DNA of 64,000 nucleotides from Bretschneidera sinensis. Its lineage: Eukaryota > Streptophyta > Magnoliopsida > Brassicales > Akaniaceae. Position 1 is the first letter of the stretch. Every line of letters begins with the position of its first letter. The translations under genes and the position numbers were made by a program. Shown one piece after another: positions 1 through 12,799 of the stretch. Under the pieces are notes generated by a model. That model ran no database searches. It saw only the letters and a list, made by a program, of their open reading frames with translations, and was not told the DNA's origin. The stretch spans positions 145,871,536 to 145,935,535 of the forward strand of contig CM043699.1 in NCBI GenBank assembly GCA_023935145.1, read 5' to 3'.

Positions 1-1215
1 GAGAAAGGAGATACTAAGAGAGGCTCATGATTCTATGTATTCTATACACCCACGTAATAATAAGATGTACATGGGGGTGAGACAAAATTATTGGTGGTCA
101 GGTATGAAGAAGGATGTAGCGGAGTATATTTCTATATGTTTGACTTGTCAACAGGTGAAGTCTGAGAATACACATCCAGCAAGTTTATTACAACCTCTTC
201 TAGTACCTGAATGGTCATGTATGGGTTATAGTGGATAGACTTTCTAAGTCTTCGCATCTCCTTCCTATTAAAACTACCAAGAGTCCTGAAAAGTTGGCTG
301 AATTATATGTAGCAGAGATTGTAAGATTATATGGAGTACCTTTGAGCATTTTATTAGATAGAGATTCTAGATCTACTTCTTGATTTTGGAGGGGCTTTCA
401 AGAAGCTATGGGTATGAAATTGCAATTTAGTACAGCTTTTCATCCATAAACTGATGAGCAGACAAAGAGAATCATCAAAATACAAGAAGAAATGTTGAGG
501 GCAAGTGTATTGAGTTTCTCAGTAAGCTGGGATGCTTATTTACCTTTGATCGAGTTTGCATACAATAATCAATATCAAACTAGTATTGGGATGGCACCAT
601 TTGAGGCTTTATATGGTAGAAAGTGTAGAACTCCAGTATGTTGGGAAAAAGTTGGAGAAAGAAAGATATTTGGTCAAGAAATGATAGATTTGACTACTGA
701 GATGATCAAACTAGTTAGAGAGAACCTTAGAGTGGCACAGAATAGGCAGAAGGGACATGTTGATAATAGAAGATGATCTCTTGAGTTTCAGGTTGGTGAC
801 TGGGTATTTTTTAAGATATCTCCGCGGAATGGTGTATTGAGGTTTAAAAAGAAGAGAAAGTTGAGCCCGAGATTTGTGGGGCCATATGAGGTGATTGAAA
901 GAGTTGGACCAGTCGCATATAGGTTGGATTTGCCTCCAGAGTTAAAGCAATTACATAATGTGTTCCATGTTTCACTTTTGAGAAAGTGTTTACACGATGA
1001 ATTACATAGCATTCCGAGTCAGGTTGTAGAACCTCAAGAAAATTTGACATTTATGCAAGTACCAGTCAGAATATTAGACAAAAAGGAATAAGTCTTGCGT
1101 AATAAAATTATTCCTTTGGTTCAAGTATTATGGTAGAACAAATATTTTGAAGAAGTAATTTGATAGATATTACATGGAATTAAAATAATTTATACATGAA
1201 AGATTTATTATTGAA
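1..1215 (+). pseudogene. Ty3/gypsy polyprotein remnant, integrase C-terminal part
   Basis: This is the 3' end of a decayed Ty3/gypsy pol gene, cut off by the window start. The first frame (35-238) reads as an integrase zinc-binding segment: an HP-KMY-type start, YWW-GMK-DV, then a C-LTCQ-VK pair. The catalytic core follows after a frameshift, with in-frame stops near 381 and 450, and continues through 492-776 (SWDAYLPLIEFAYNNQYQ, then FEALYGRKCRTPVCW). The stretch from 777 to 1091 is the C-terminal part ([19 protein letters not shown], then [11 protein letters not shown]). Weak homology to the usual pol terminus runs on to about 1215, overlapping the start of the LTR, as seen in chromovirus-like elements. 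The several stops and frameshifts make it non-functional. Confidence 0.85.
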
Positions 1216-3216
1216 TAAAATAATTCTTTTTGAAAAAAATGACATCCAAGTGGGAAGGTAAGGAAAAAAAAAATTGAACTGTAACGTGGGAGGATAAGAA
1301 GGAAGAAAAAACAAACGGTGGACAACACCTGAGGTCCAGGTGTCATCAAAAATAACATGCATCAATGCATGTTAAACACCAAGTCAAGCAAAAACGGTAG
1401 GGGGAGGTGAGTAATATAAAATTAAAAACGGTATTCATTTTGTTTTATTATTTTACCAATTTATGTTTGGTTTTCTTTTTTCTTTAATTCAAATTACTCT
1501 ATATTTTTAGACACTTGGGGACTAAAAGAAAGGTTGAAAAAGCAAAATTTTGAAGAGGTTTACAGGAGAATTTTAAAGAGAGTCATGGAAAGCCATAAGA
1601 AAAACAAAAGGTAATAATGTAAATTTTATTTTTGAAATTTAGCGTACATGAAAATTTATCAGAATTTGATGTAGAAATTTAAAGGGTATGAATTATGGAA
1701 GAAATGAAGAATAAATTAAAAATTTTAATATAAATATTATGTCAGGTGTTAACGATCAGCAATTGGGGAAAATTGCTAAAAAGAACAGAAAAATGCAAGA
1801 AGGTGATCCACTTGTAGCTCTAAGTATTATGTGGTGAGTTAGATTTACTTTTAGTAATCAAGATAAATATGAAATATAAAGTGACGATATTTGAATTAAT
1901 TATTAAACTATGAATGAATGATATATGAAAGTTGGTTGATGAATATGATAGGAATAATTGATATATTAAAGATTTATTATATGAGAAGTAATATTATTGA
2001 AATAAAGAGTTGATTAAATATATAATGAAGGGAAAAGTGAAATTCTTGACAAGCTATTATTGATAATTTGATATGATATATAAGGAGATAATTTAATGAA
2101 TATAATAAAAAAAATTAGAAAGAGTTGGATAGCTAAATTGAATGTTTGAATGTTTTTATATTATCGCTCATATGCATATTTTATATTATTGTTCATATGC
2201 ATATGAATGAAATGAAAAGAATCGTTAAGGTAGCCAGTATATGCTAGAAATAAATAAAAACCACGACAGCTAGTATATGCTGAAAATAAATGAAAACCGT
2301 GACAGTCGATATATGCTGGAAATAAAAGAACTAGGAAGGCAACCGGTCTAAATGAAAACTGTGACATCCGGTATATCCTGGAAATAAAATAACCGGGAGG
2401 GCAGTCAATCTAAATAAAATAAAAGAATCTGGAGGGCAGTCGGTCTAAACTAAAACATGTCGACATATAGGAAGATGTTCCCAAATAATAATATAATTTA
2501 AATTCATGCATTTCATCCGTTTTAAATATTGATTATTATCGCTTGAGATACTAAAGTGTTATTCTTAATTGTGAATTTATTGATAGATAAATGAGTCTCA
2601 CAAATAGATAGATATGATGAGAAAGAAATATGAAAGTATAATATGATAAGAATTATCTGGGTGATTGATTATATGCTGTGAACCTCATAATGAGGTTGAA
2701 TTAATAGTCTCAAGATGATTAAATATATGAAAAGAAAGATTGATATATTTGATGATTACCTTAAGAAGAGATTGATAAATGATGAGGAATATGATATGAT
2801 TAATGATAATAGAATGCTATTATCGAATTATATGAGATATAGATGAATGAATATCGAAAGACTATTTAAACAATTGTATTATAAGATGTGACTAGAATTA
2901 TACAGATTGAATACTTCTAGTAAATGCAATTTACTGAGCTTGTGAAGCTCACTCCTTATTGTTAAATGATTTCAGGTAGCGGGCAAAACAGATAGAATTG
3001 TGAGCTAAGATTCAGACTAAATCATTTTTTGTAAGCCACGTGGTCCACATCCTCAGACTAATGGAAAGAAAAAAAATATTTGTAAATATTCATGCATCAT
3101 ATGTTGTATATATAATTTCAGTTGATGCTTTTATATTGTTTCATATATGTGTATACTGGGATTTCAAAAAGTGACGACACGTCTTGGGGGTGACCAACCA
3201 GGGATGGGTCGTTACA
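1155..3216 (+). mobile_element. 3' LTR of the gypsy element (about 2 kb)
   Basis: The segment after the pol remnant matches the reverse complement of 51652-54146 along its length, which defines a long LTR. Shared landmarks are an AT-rich start (TGAAATTAAAA-like), an AACACCTG inverted motif near 1325, a GTATATGCTGGAAATAAA minisatellite near 2235-2400, and the terminus GATGGGTCGTTACA ending at 3216. The left edge is approximate because pol homology runs into it. The 5 bases after the terminus (3217-3221) should be one half of the target-site duplication; the other half lies outside the window. Confidence 0.7.
2232..2400 (+). repeat. Minisatellite inside the gypsy LTR
   Basis: Four degenerate units built around TATATGCTGGAAATAAA followed by a GTGACAG-like spacer begin near 2235, 2272, 2311 and 2368. 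The same unit appears in reverse orientation at 52613-52725, spaced exactly 37 bp, so it belongs to the LTR family and was not acquired locally. Confidence 0.7.
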
Positions 3217-4325
3217 TATGTGACCCCTTAGGTTGAACATTGCGTTGGTAGTAGGTCATAACAATTACGAAACAATTGGATCTCATCCAATTAATTAAAA
3301 CTTCTTTTAAATTTAATTTGAATTAAAACTCTTTTTAATTATTCTTTTAATTAAGAATTAATTACAATTAATTTTTAAGAGCTTCTACAAATCATGATTA
3401 ACACCTAGTAGTATGTTATGACTGCCCAGACAATATAAATTAATGTGAACCTTCCCGTTGATAATTACAGTACAATTCAATTCTTCCATCACACAATATC
3501 CTTGATTAAAGCTAAGGCGTGGATTTACTGTCAAACTTTAATTATTTAATAATAAGTATCTAAATCTCAACTCAAAAACTAAAATAGTGAAATTAGAAGC
3601 TATTTGCTAATTTCCACCCCACATTAGCCAAGGAATTTCCAAGCTATGACTAAATCAAATCACATAGGACATTCTCTCTCTTTTACTAAGAGTGATGGAT
3701 CCTTTATTGTATACTCACATACCTCCATGCATAAGTGGTCATACCCAATTACTATCCTTTTGTGACCCATGATTAGAATCATATTTAGGTAGCATCAAAA
3801 TATAATGACCCATACAAAAGATATCTATGATGCTTTAAATCCAATGATCCCTTATACAAATGAAACATAAGAATTCCTAATGATAACTAGTAAAATGTCC
3901 ATTAGGAATTTTGTAGTCGAGTCAGTTCGATGTACCTATTTTCTAACAAGCACTTATATAACTTGTTTTATTGTCTTATTCACTAGTGACTGTGAGATCA
4001 ATCACTCTCAACTCCTTGAGGAAACATAGTATGTAATAATCTATCCAGATTCACTAATGCCCTTTTTAGTGATCCTATGATTAGGAACATTTAAGAATAA
4101 AGCTTAAGGAAAGACATTTCACTAGCATGATCTCATCATGGTGCTTCTTTCAATTGCTCTTATTCTATGATGTTTATCATGTAATACACATACAGTGATT
4201 TGTAATGAACATGATAACTGAGATAAATGTCAATAATAATATTTTATTATCAATAAATGAATAGGATTAATTACATGCAATATGTCCATAACATCAAATG
4301 TTTTTGGCTTGTAGGGCATAGTACT
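3217..4325. other. AT-rich gene-free stretch, probably decayed LTR-element DNA
   Basis: There is no coding potential here. The text resembles a dispersed non-coding retroelement sequence common in eudicot genomes, with phrases such as GAGTGATGGATCCTTTATTG and CTCCATGCATAAGTGGTCAT, lying near another element. This identification is from memory and weak. A repeat-library search would settle it. Confidence 0.35.
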
Positions 4326-4990
4326 ATCATGTCTAGTTACAAAATTTAATAATATTTTTAGGTTACGAAATATGAAGGTTAAGTTACAAAAAATATTTAG
4401 GTTACGAGAAATAATACACGGGTTTTGAAATATGAAGGCTTGGTTACGAATTCAATAGTGTTTTTTTTTTGTTACGAAAAATGATACTTAAGTTACGAAA
4501 TATGAAAGTTATGAAAAATATTTTGGTTACGAAAAATAAAGCATAATTTATGAAATATGAAAGCCTAGTTACAAAATTTGATAGTGTTTTTAAGGTTACG
4601 AAAAAAGATACCTAAGTTACGAAATATGAAAGCTAAGTTACGAAAAATATTTAGGTTATAAAAAATAAAATATGTGTTACGAAATATGAAAGCTTAGTTA
4701 TAAAAAATATTTAGGTTACGAAAATTAAGACATATATTATGAAATATGAATGTCTAGTTACAAAAATTGATAGTATTTTTTAGATTACAAAAATGATACT
4801 TAAGTTACAAAATATGAAGATTAAGTTACGAAATAGATTTAGATTATGAAAAATAAGGTATAAGTTTCGAAATGTGAAAGTCTAGTTACATCTTACCAAA
4901 TTTATCTAGGTATGAAAAATAAATAATTAATTACAAATTTAATACATAGGTTTCGAAATTTAATTATATAGTTATGAAATTTCATATAAT
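4326..4990. repeat. Degenerate tandem array of GTTACGAAA-type units
   Basis: About 660 bp are made of a recurring module GTTACGAAATATGAAAG alternating with GTTACGAAAAATATTTAG. Longer blocks restart with AGTTACAAAATTTGATAGTG at about 4337, 4442, 4566 and 4757, giving an irregular higher-order period of roughly 105-190 bp. Many C-to-T and G-to-A style changes (ACGAA to ACAAA or ATGAA) suggest long-standing methylation-driven decay. Confidence 0.8.
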
Positions 4991-5699
4991 GCCGGAATTA
5001 TTTCGAAACAAGTATTTTCGAAATCATAAAATTTCCTTTTCATATTTACCCACCAATCCTTATAAAAAAATATTCTTTTATTAAAAAAAGTACTTATAAA
5101 AAAAAAATATTGTGGATGGCGATGAACTTGCAAAATCTGATTAGTTATCTTGTAGCAGTTGCAACTACTAAAAGCCAAAAAATTGTACTACCAACTAGAA
5201 ACCTTTCCATAGATAATCTGCTGTGCTAAGTCATACAGTTACGTTATGGGTTAAAAAAATCTCCCATGCAAGATACTTCACTCGCCCTAATACCATGATA
5301 TCTGACATCGCAACTATTTTGCCTTTTCTATTGGTCCGTGAGTAGCACGCTCCTATGATAACCGTGTGTTTATATTAACTATCATTAAGATTTTAGAATT
5401 TGTATGATATCACTGTGGATTTTTGTCGTTCCTACAAGATGCTACATGCTGCGTACTACTTACGTCACGTTCCACTCCTCTCCTTACACGCAACTACAAC
5501 TTCACTCGCTTAATATATAACCCGCAACTCTGGACCGTTTGATCTACCTCAAAACTTTATGCCCAACCAATCATATGCAATCCAGCAGTGCAGATCTATT
5601 GAGGTTCAACAACTTCCTGCAATACATGAAAATAGTCAATTAGGACTACTAATACGGGGTATAATAACTTCGAAAAGTTTAGCAATAAAAGTTGGAGAG
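4991..5699. other. Intergenic, nothing recognised
   Basis: AT-rich sequence leads into more balanced base composition after about 5230. I see no gene, RNA or element end. It borders the G-box-rich island that follows. Confidence 0.4.
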
Positions 5700-5729
5700 G
5701 GCTAAAACTGTCATTTAGCGATAGGATAG

Positions 5730-6290
5730 ACCAGAGCACGTGGAGGGGCAGCGTAGACCGTAGGTGAGAACGGGGAAGTTTTTCACGCGCGATCAGCGCT
5801 GTACACGTGTCCAAACGACGCAACCGACAAAGACAAGCTTGGAGATACATATATATCCAAGCATTAAAGAAATAGTCAGTTGCCGAGAGACCCAGCTCTC
5901 CTCTAATTGGTTGCTTTCTTGACCTTGCGAACACGTGGGACCCGTCTATTCGTGGAAATACACGGCCCTTGTTATAAATTAAAGAGAGAAGGTGGGGAGT
6001 TTTGATTGGGTGGTGGGCCCACTCAAGGAGGGGAGGCGAATCTTCGTTAAAGTTTAATTTTTTTTTGGAAATATTAAGTGGGTAAGGACGCTGTGGAGTT
6101 GACGCGTGTACAGTGGAGAGTGGGGTCCAGAGTGTTATGGCAAAAGTCCAAACCGAACTTTCTCTTTCTCCTTGATTGATTAAAATAAAGGTGAGTGCCG
6201 AAAAAGTGGGGTTCAGCACGTGGGATCGACGCGGTGGACCCGCCTGCATGCCTAACTCTCAGCGTTTAGTGAGGTGTGTGACGTGGCAAT
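5730..6290. promoter_or_regulatory. GC-rich island with clustered G-box/ABRE motifs
   Basis: Four CACGTG cores lie within about 490 bp: 5737-5742, 5804-5809, 5932-5937 and 6217-6222. Most sit in CACGTGG or ACACGTGTC contexts typical of bZIP (ABRE) and bHLH sites. A related GACGTGGCA follows at 6280, and a TGGGCCCAC site (site II/TCP-like) lies near 6014. The block is clearly richer in G and C than its surroundings. A strong splice-donor look-alike (AAG|GTGAGT) occurs at about 6190, so it may be the promoter or leader of an unrecognised transcript or of a lost gene. No coding gene is recognised beside it. The regulatory role is inferred. Confidence 0.4.
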
Positions 6291-6449
6291 TCTGTACCCT
6301 TTCAGCTCTTAAATTTTCATTTTTAGCCTCTTTCTATACAGAAATTTCAAAATTGCAAAACCAAAAACTGTTGAAAAAAGTTTCTAAAGAGAGGGCCACG
6401 GTTTGCAATCTAATTCAATTAATTATGGTTTGATTTTTAGTTCACACAT

Positions 6450-9040
6450 TGCACACTTTTCAGTGTTACGCAGATTTACGTTGTGAATATCCGATCTAAG
6501 TAATCACTATTCACAATATTCATTTTAATTTTAGTTTTTTTTATTCTGTTTGTCCATTATGAATATAATCAAAAAAATATAATTAAGGATCACAATCGGT
6601 TGGGTACTCGAAAAAAAATTTTTGTATCCATTATAGAAACCATTCAAGATAACATATAATAGTATATCGGAATTTGACTTGAGTCTAGTTAATGTTTAAT
6701 TCATAAAATTCATAATTAAAATTAATTATTTTGTTGAAAGTCGAATCTTAATTGAATTTGATTTATTATTAATAAATGGGGGTAAGGTCACAAAGTATCA
6801 AACCTGAATCAAATCTAAAAGTATTTTATTATCTTTTTGTATAATTATAAAAAATATTTAAATATAAATATGTACATAATAAGGGGTTTGAATGAATATT
6901 TGAACTAAATCGAATATTATTGTTTTAATCACAAATTAAGTTTTCCCAAATATTATTACCATCTTCCCATACCTGTTATAATCAAATTGTACCAATGAAG
7001 TATCTAAAAAATTTAACTTGCCGCCATCCCTAAACATAATAACATATATGTCAGAAGAATTATAAAGTACCATTAAGATATCAATAAAATATCACGTGAA
7101 TAATAACATACATATTTATAATTGTTTTCGTAGATTTGATAACATTTTAAATCCATAACACTATCTCATAACTCACATATAATATTATCGCATTACTCAC
7201 TTAAAATTAAAAAAAAATGATCAAAGTGGGTAAGAATCGATTTGAGTTGAATTAATCAAAAATCTTAATCCAACTCGATAGTATATATATAGTTAAAAAA
7301 AACCCAACCCAACCCAATTGCCAACCCGATCAGCCCATGACCTGACCAAATCGATCAAACTAACTTGATTTTTTTTATTTAATTTTTTACTCAATTTAAA
7401 AATTATGCCGCCAAAATACCCTCAAATTTGTCAACCCAATTCCCAACAGGCAACACCAAAATAACTCTTCATTATTCATAAAAAGATGTAAAGAATTTTA
7501 CAAATGGTACCCCTTATATACGTGGCCCTATGTGGTGGCTATGTCAAACTAAAAAGAGAAACAAAAACAATTATGGTTGTGCCTTTTTATTTTGTTGGAG
7601 TAATTCAATGAATTAGACATGGAAATCACTGAGCCAAAAGGTTAAAGTGCAAAAAGTCCAACATGGCCGAAACGTACGAGCGATAGATATTTGACCAAAG
7701 ATGAATATTATTGATTTCTTTTTTGTTATTTTACGATAACACTAATTATAATATGGATTGATGTGCAAAAAAACAAAAGTGTAATATGGATAGTATATAC
7801 TTTCGTATACGCATATGTACAAATACATGAACGTGTGCTTACAAACGTGTGAAACAGCATCGTTTTTTAACTGTGGGGAAATGACTCATTGGTAGTTAAC
7901 TCTCTCTCTCTTTCTCAGATTTAATTCTTGTCTCTCTTTCTCAGATTTAATTCATGACGTTAATAAATTGATGCAATTTTTGTAACCAGTCTGATTCAGT
8001 TTGATTTTTGCCAAACCATGCAAAAATTTGAAGATTTAAGACTAAGATTTTATTACATTTTTGTTTTTTAACAATTAACTTTAATTTTTTCTTATATATT
8101 TTTTACGTGCAAGGTTGATCACTGTCGATGTGACGAAAATTTTTGTGACAAAGAACTCACGCGAATTGCACATAATGAAGATTTTAACAGAAATAAAATA
8201 TAATCAGACAAAGAATAAAGATTGCATCAATTTATTAAAGTCATTTGTTAAATTGCTATTTTTAAAAATTAAAACTCAAATATGCTACTTGACCGTAAAT
8301 TGAGGAAAAAAAATTACAATTAAGTGTATTAATATTCTTCACAAAAAAATTAAAAAGATTAACTATAACTAGAATTTTGATTCGGCAGTGATTTTTGGAT
8401 AATAGCAAGAATTTTGGTAGCATTGGGATTTAAAATGAAAAATAGATCCCTAGCAAATTATACATTTTGGAAAGAAAATAATAGAGCAAAAGAAATTCCT
8501 CCAGCACCCTGAATGTTTGGTTTCTTCTGAAAATTTAATCTGCATTAAATTTGGTCAACAACAATTGAAAACTAAATAGTAATAATACATACTATCACAT
8601 ATACATACATGATATATATTTACACGCACTGCCATGCATGCATGCACACACATACATATGTGTGAACAATAAATATAATATATGCAATTTTCAAAGAATA
8701 TTTTGACAAAAGTGTATGATATAAATTTTTTATAAACTCACAAAATTTGATTTTAAATCAATATTTTTTATTGACTATGTTAAAGGAATTTTTATTGAAT
8801 TTATTATTCTAAGTTAAATTTAAAAGTAAAATTTTGATGAAATTCCTTATATGAAGTTAATGAAATTCTATTTGAAAAATAAATCCAAGATTGAAAATTA
8901 CTATTCAATAAAAATCAAGAGATAGACTAATTACAATTTTCATGAATGTATCTTTGATAATAGATCAATATAATTAGTTTTATTGTTGTAAAAGTGAAAA
9001 TTTTAAATGTAACTTCATGAACTTTATATAAATAATCTTA
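6450..9040. other. Intergenic, low-complexity AT-rich DNA
   Basis: No gene is recognised. The only structure is a short direct duplication of CTCTCTTTCTCAGATTTAATTC near 7907-7954 and scattered TA/CA simple repeats. The short ORF at 8115-8303 lacks any domain and looks like chance. Confidence 0.4.
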
Positions 9041-10042
9041 TCAATATTTAAGCATTATATATATTGATTTGATCACTTATCATTTTTTTGTGAGTTTTAT
9101 AAATTAAAAAAGTATAGGAGAGTAAACATACAAAAACCTTACAAGTCCTAATTTGGGGTATTAAAAGAATTTTTTAGAAAGTTTTAATGAGAGGATTATA
9201 GGAAACTCCCAAATCTTTTTTCCTCTATATAGAAAAAACTCCCAAACAAAGTAACCTCTCCTTTACTTTTCCTTACGTAACCCTAAAAATATCCCTTCTA
9301 AAGCTTATGAACGGAAAATCTCTCAAGAGTTATAAGGAAAAAAGTAATATTTACTTTATGTTTGGATTAAAGTGAATGGAGAAAAAGCTAAGAAAGAGAG
9401 GGTACAAGTATGTAACACTATTTTGTGAAGGGATACATGCACACCTCATTTTCCTTTCTCTTCATTCCCCTCAAATAAAACGTTAGGTTAAACATTATCA
9501 TTTACCTGAATGAGGTTTTGACTCAATGATGAAAGAGATCTTGAGAAACTAATATCACAATATCAATATTTAAGTGTTATATATATTGACTTGATCAATT
9601 ATCTTCTTTTTTTGTGATTTTTATAAATTAAAAAAGTATAGGAGAGTAAACATACGAAAACCTTACAACTCCTAATTTGGGGTGTTAAAAGAATTTTTTA
9701 AAAAAAGTTTTAATGAGAGGATTATAGGAAACTCCCAAAACTTTTTTCCTCCATATGGAAAAAACTCCCAAACAAAGTAACCTCTCCTTTACTTTTCCTG
9801 ACATAACCCTAAAAAATCCCTTCTAAACATCATGTAAAAAGGTAAGCTTATGAATGGCAAATCTCTCATAGTTATAAAGAAAAAAGAAACATTTACCTTA
9901 TGTTTGGATTGAGGTGAATGGAGAAAAAATTAAGAAAGGGATGGTACAAGTATGTGACAATATTTTGTGAAGAGATACACACACCTCTCATTTTCCTTTC
10001 TCCTCATTCCCCTCAAAGTTGAGAAACTAATATCACAATATC
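9041..10042. repeat. Tandem duplication of a non-coding unit of about 0.5 kb
   Basis: Copy 1 (9041-9476) and copy 2 (9563-10017) share TCAATATTTAAG at the start, AGTATAGGAGAGTAAACATA, ATGAGAGGATTATAGGAAAC, and CCTCAAA at the end. The phrase TTGAGAAACTAATATCACAA recurs at 9541 and 10019, which sets a period near 478 bp. The copies differ by scattered substitutions and small indels, so the duplication is not very recent. No ORF or element terminus is evident. Confidence 0.85.
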
Positions 10043-12795
10043 TCAGTCTCAATTCTTACAATGTGCAGATTATTTGTCTAATTTTCGATTATTTCTCTCA
10101 CTTTAAATAAGTTGTGTTAGTATTATGAGCTTATGTATTGATAATGTGATAATATTGGCTTATTATAATAAAATAAATAATAATACTAATTATATATATC
10201 ATTGTTTCAAAATAATTAAAAAAATTATCATTTAATTGGATAGTTATAATAGAGTGTACTATTTTATTTTTGAGACTAAAACAAGAAATTATAAATAAGG
10301 GTAAAAATTATATAGTTAATGTATTTTCTGCATAAATCTGCAATTTCTTTTATAAAATTACAAAACTGAAAAGAATATCACTAATTTTTTTTTTTTACAG
10401 AAAGAATACATAATTTGTTAAACATATCAATCTGAATTCAGGGTTATGGCCCGTTTAGCATATGGTTCACCAACTAAAGTGAAGATGGGGAAAGTGGGTC
10501 CTTTATTTGCCTTTTTGTAACGGCATTTTCCAACGTCAATACCTGTACACTGCATATTTTTTTTAAAAACATTAAATATTTCACTTAATCATTCGACTAT
10601 GGTATTGATCCATGATGATGATAAAACTAGTTTTTTTATTTCTTAATTTTACTTTATTTTAATTTGGTGATACGTACACATGTTGCTTGCGCTTTGTATT
10701 TCGTCATACCGACTTTCACCTTTGTTATCTTTGCTTTCCCCTTTTTTGACACTTGGATGGATTTTTTAAGCATGAAATCTCAAGCTTTTCCTTGTTTTGT
10801 AGCAAAAAGTAAGTATATTTTGGAAAGAAGAGACAAGCGGCAACTAGCGAGAATCCATGATAACCATATTGAAATTTATAGGAAACGCACAAGGGACCAT
10901 ACCCACTTGCAATCTTACACTAATATCATTTACCATATTATTATAAATTTGTAAAATGTATATTTATATACATGCAAGAGAGAAGAGATAAAAAAAAAAG
11001 AAGAGAGAATAATCATGATATAAGATGCATATTATGATAGGATGTGATGTGTGCCACTCGATCATATGAATTGCAATCAACATATATGTGATATACCATT
11101 AAGGGAACATCTTAGTGTACGGGCATGTACCTAGCTAGATAGGGATAATCAAACACTTGCTATGTCCGTGATATATTAAGATTGGGTTTATAATGGGCAT
11201 AATAGTTACTTAGACTAATTAATTAAGAATTCTTCTAAAAAACTAATTAGAATTTAATTAGTTTTTTTATACAACATAATTATTAAAAAAAAATCAATTA
11301 TCAAAAGGAAAAAAATGAAAAAAATTTGAAATCAAATTTTATTATCTGTCATCATCGTAATAGTAATTACATTTTCTTGATTAAATCACCATAATGATCA
11401 TAATTAATTATATGGTAGGCCGAAAGAGAAAGAAGAAGAACAATTTGGCTTTTGGGTGATCATTTCCTTTACATGATTGAGTACTCCTCAGTCCTCATGA
11501 TCATGTACTATATATTGCTCGCAGTGGAAAAGGTCTGGGTAGATAGATATCTTTACTGTTTCATCCAAAAGTTCACTATTGATTAAAAATTTTAATCAAT
11601 TTTATTAATCATTTTAAATATTAATATTTTTTATATAATTAATTTTAAAATTTATTAATTTATATTTAATTTTTTTAGTTTATTATAATATATATATTAA
11701 ACATATTATTAATATTAATACTAATTAGTTTTTTTAATCAATTAAACGATCGAAACAGTTAAAAAAATTAATTATTAACTGATTGATTAATCGATATATA
11801 TTTTATTTGATTAATTTATTTTATATCAATTAATTATTTTAACTGAATTTTTAATTAAACATAAACGATTTTTAAGACGATAAAACCATTTTAACGGCTG
11901 TTTATAAAACGGTACACTGTCATTTTCTACGATATTGGTACACAATACCTCTGTACATAAATGAGGTATGAGCAGTTAGTAACAAAACCATGAATACTAT
12001 ATTTTACAGATGCGAAAAGTTACGTTGGTCCTATCATTCACTGCAGCCATTAGATAAATTGATTTTCATAAAGGTTACTCCCTTAAATAAGGGACTCCGA
12101 CCAAATGGTTACTCCTCAAATTGCCTAGCAGTTAAGCAGACTTTTCATTTCTATAGCAGCTGGGGCTTTCACTAACAGTGAAACTTTAGTTCTTGCATGG
12201 TCTGCCTGACAAATAAAATTGAAAAGTTCCTATCATGTTAATTTTCTTGGCAGAATCCTAGGATGTGGTATATATTTTGGCTACTTTAATATTATCTAAA
12301 AACAATAGTAATAATTAATATTGATTTAAACCCTTTATTATTAATTAATTATTACCTCCTTCAAGCAGATTGTATACCTGATCTTGAACATTAATGACTG
12401 TCTATTGAAAAATCAGTCCTAATCATTAACCTAAATGTTTGTGATTAATTGTTTCTGATGGTGATAGTAATGTTTCTTCAAAACATGGTTGTGATCATAA
12501 AGAAAACTACTGGTAGGTTTTGAATTAAGTGGCTCTATTTTATTACTTATCTTCCTAATTTTAGTCAACTTCTTTGGTATTTTTTTTTTTCTACTTAAAA
12601 GGTTTTGCTGCTTCAGAATCTTTAATTGTTGTTAGTCCCTATGCTTCCTGTATATTGAACTATAGTGTACTTAATTAGGGATCCTTGGGAGCCTTTAAAA
12701 GGTTATTTAAGAAGACAAAGATTAAGGGAAAAAAATAAAGCAAGTTATAGATTGAAAGTGGTCTAAGCAAATTAATACCAGACTCCATATATACA
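10043..12795. other. Intergenic; contains one AT-rich dispersed repeat
   Basis: No gene is recognised. At about 11575-11910 lies a repeat rich in ATTAATCGAT and ending near AAAACGG. Related sequence occurs at about 31520-31770 and 41490-41795, so it is a dispersed family. The ORFs at 10664-10954 and 11990-12175 show no domain and are treated as chance. Confidence 0.4.
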
Positions 12796-12799
12796 ACGT

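Noticed and set aside
5596..6249. 217-codon ORF on the minus strand
   Set aside because: It lies in the GC-rich G-box island where stop codons are scarce, has no recognisable domain, and its composition looks arbitrary.
10664..10954. 96-codon ORF in the BLH1 upstream region
   Set aside because: No domain, no start context and hydrophobic AT-driven composition. Treated as chance.
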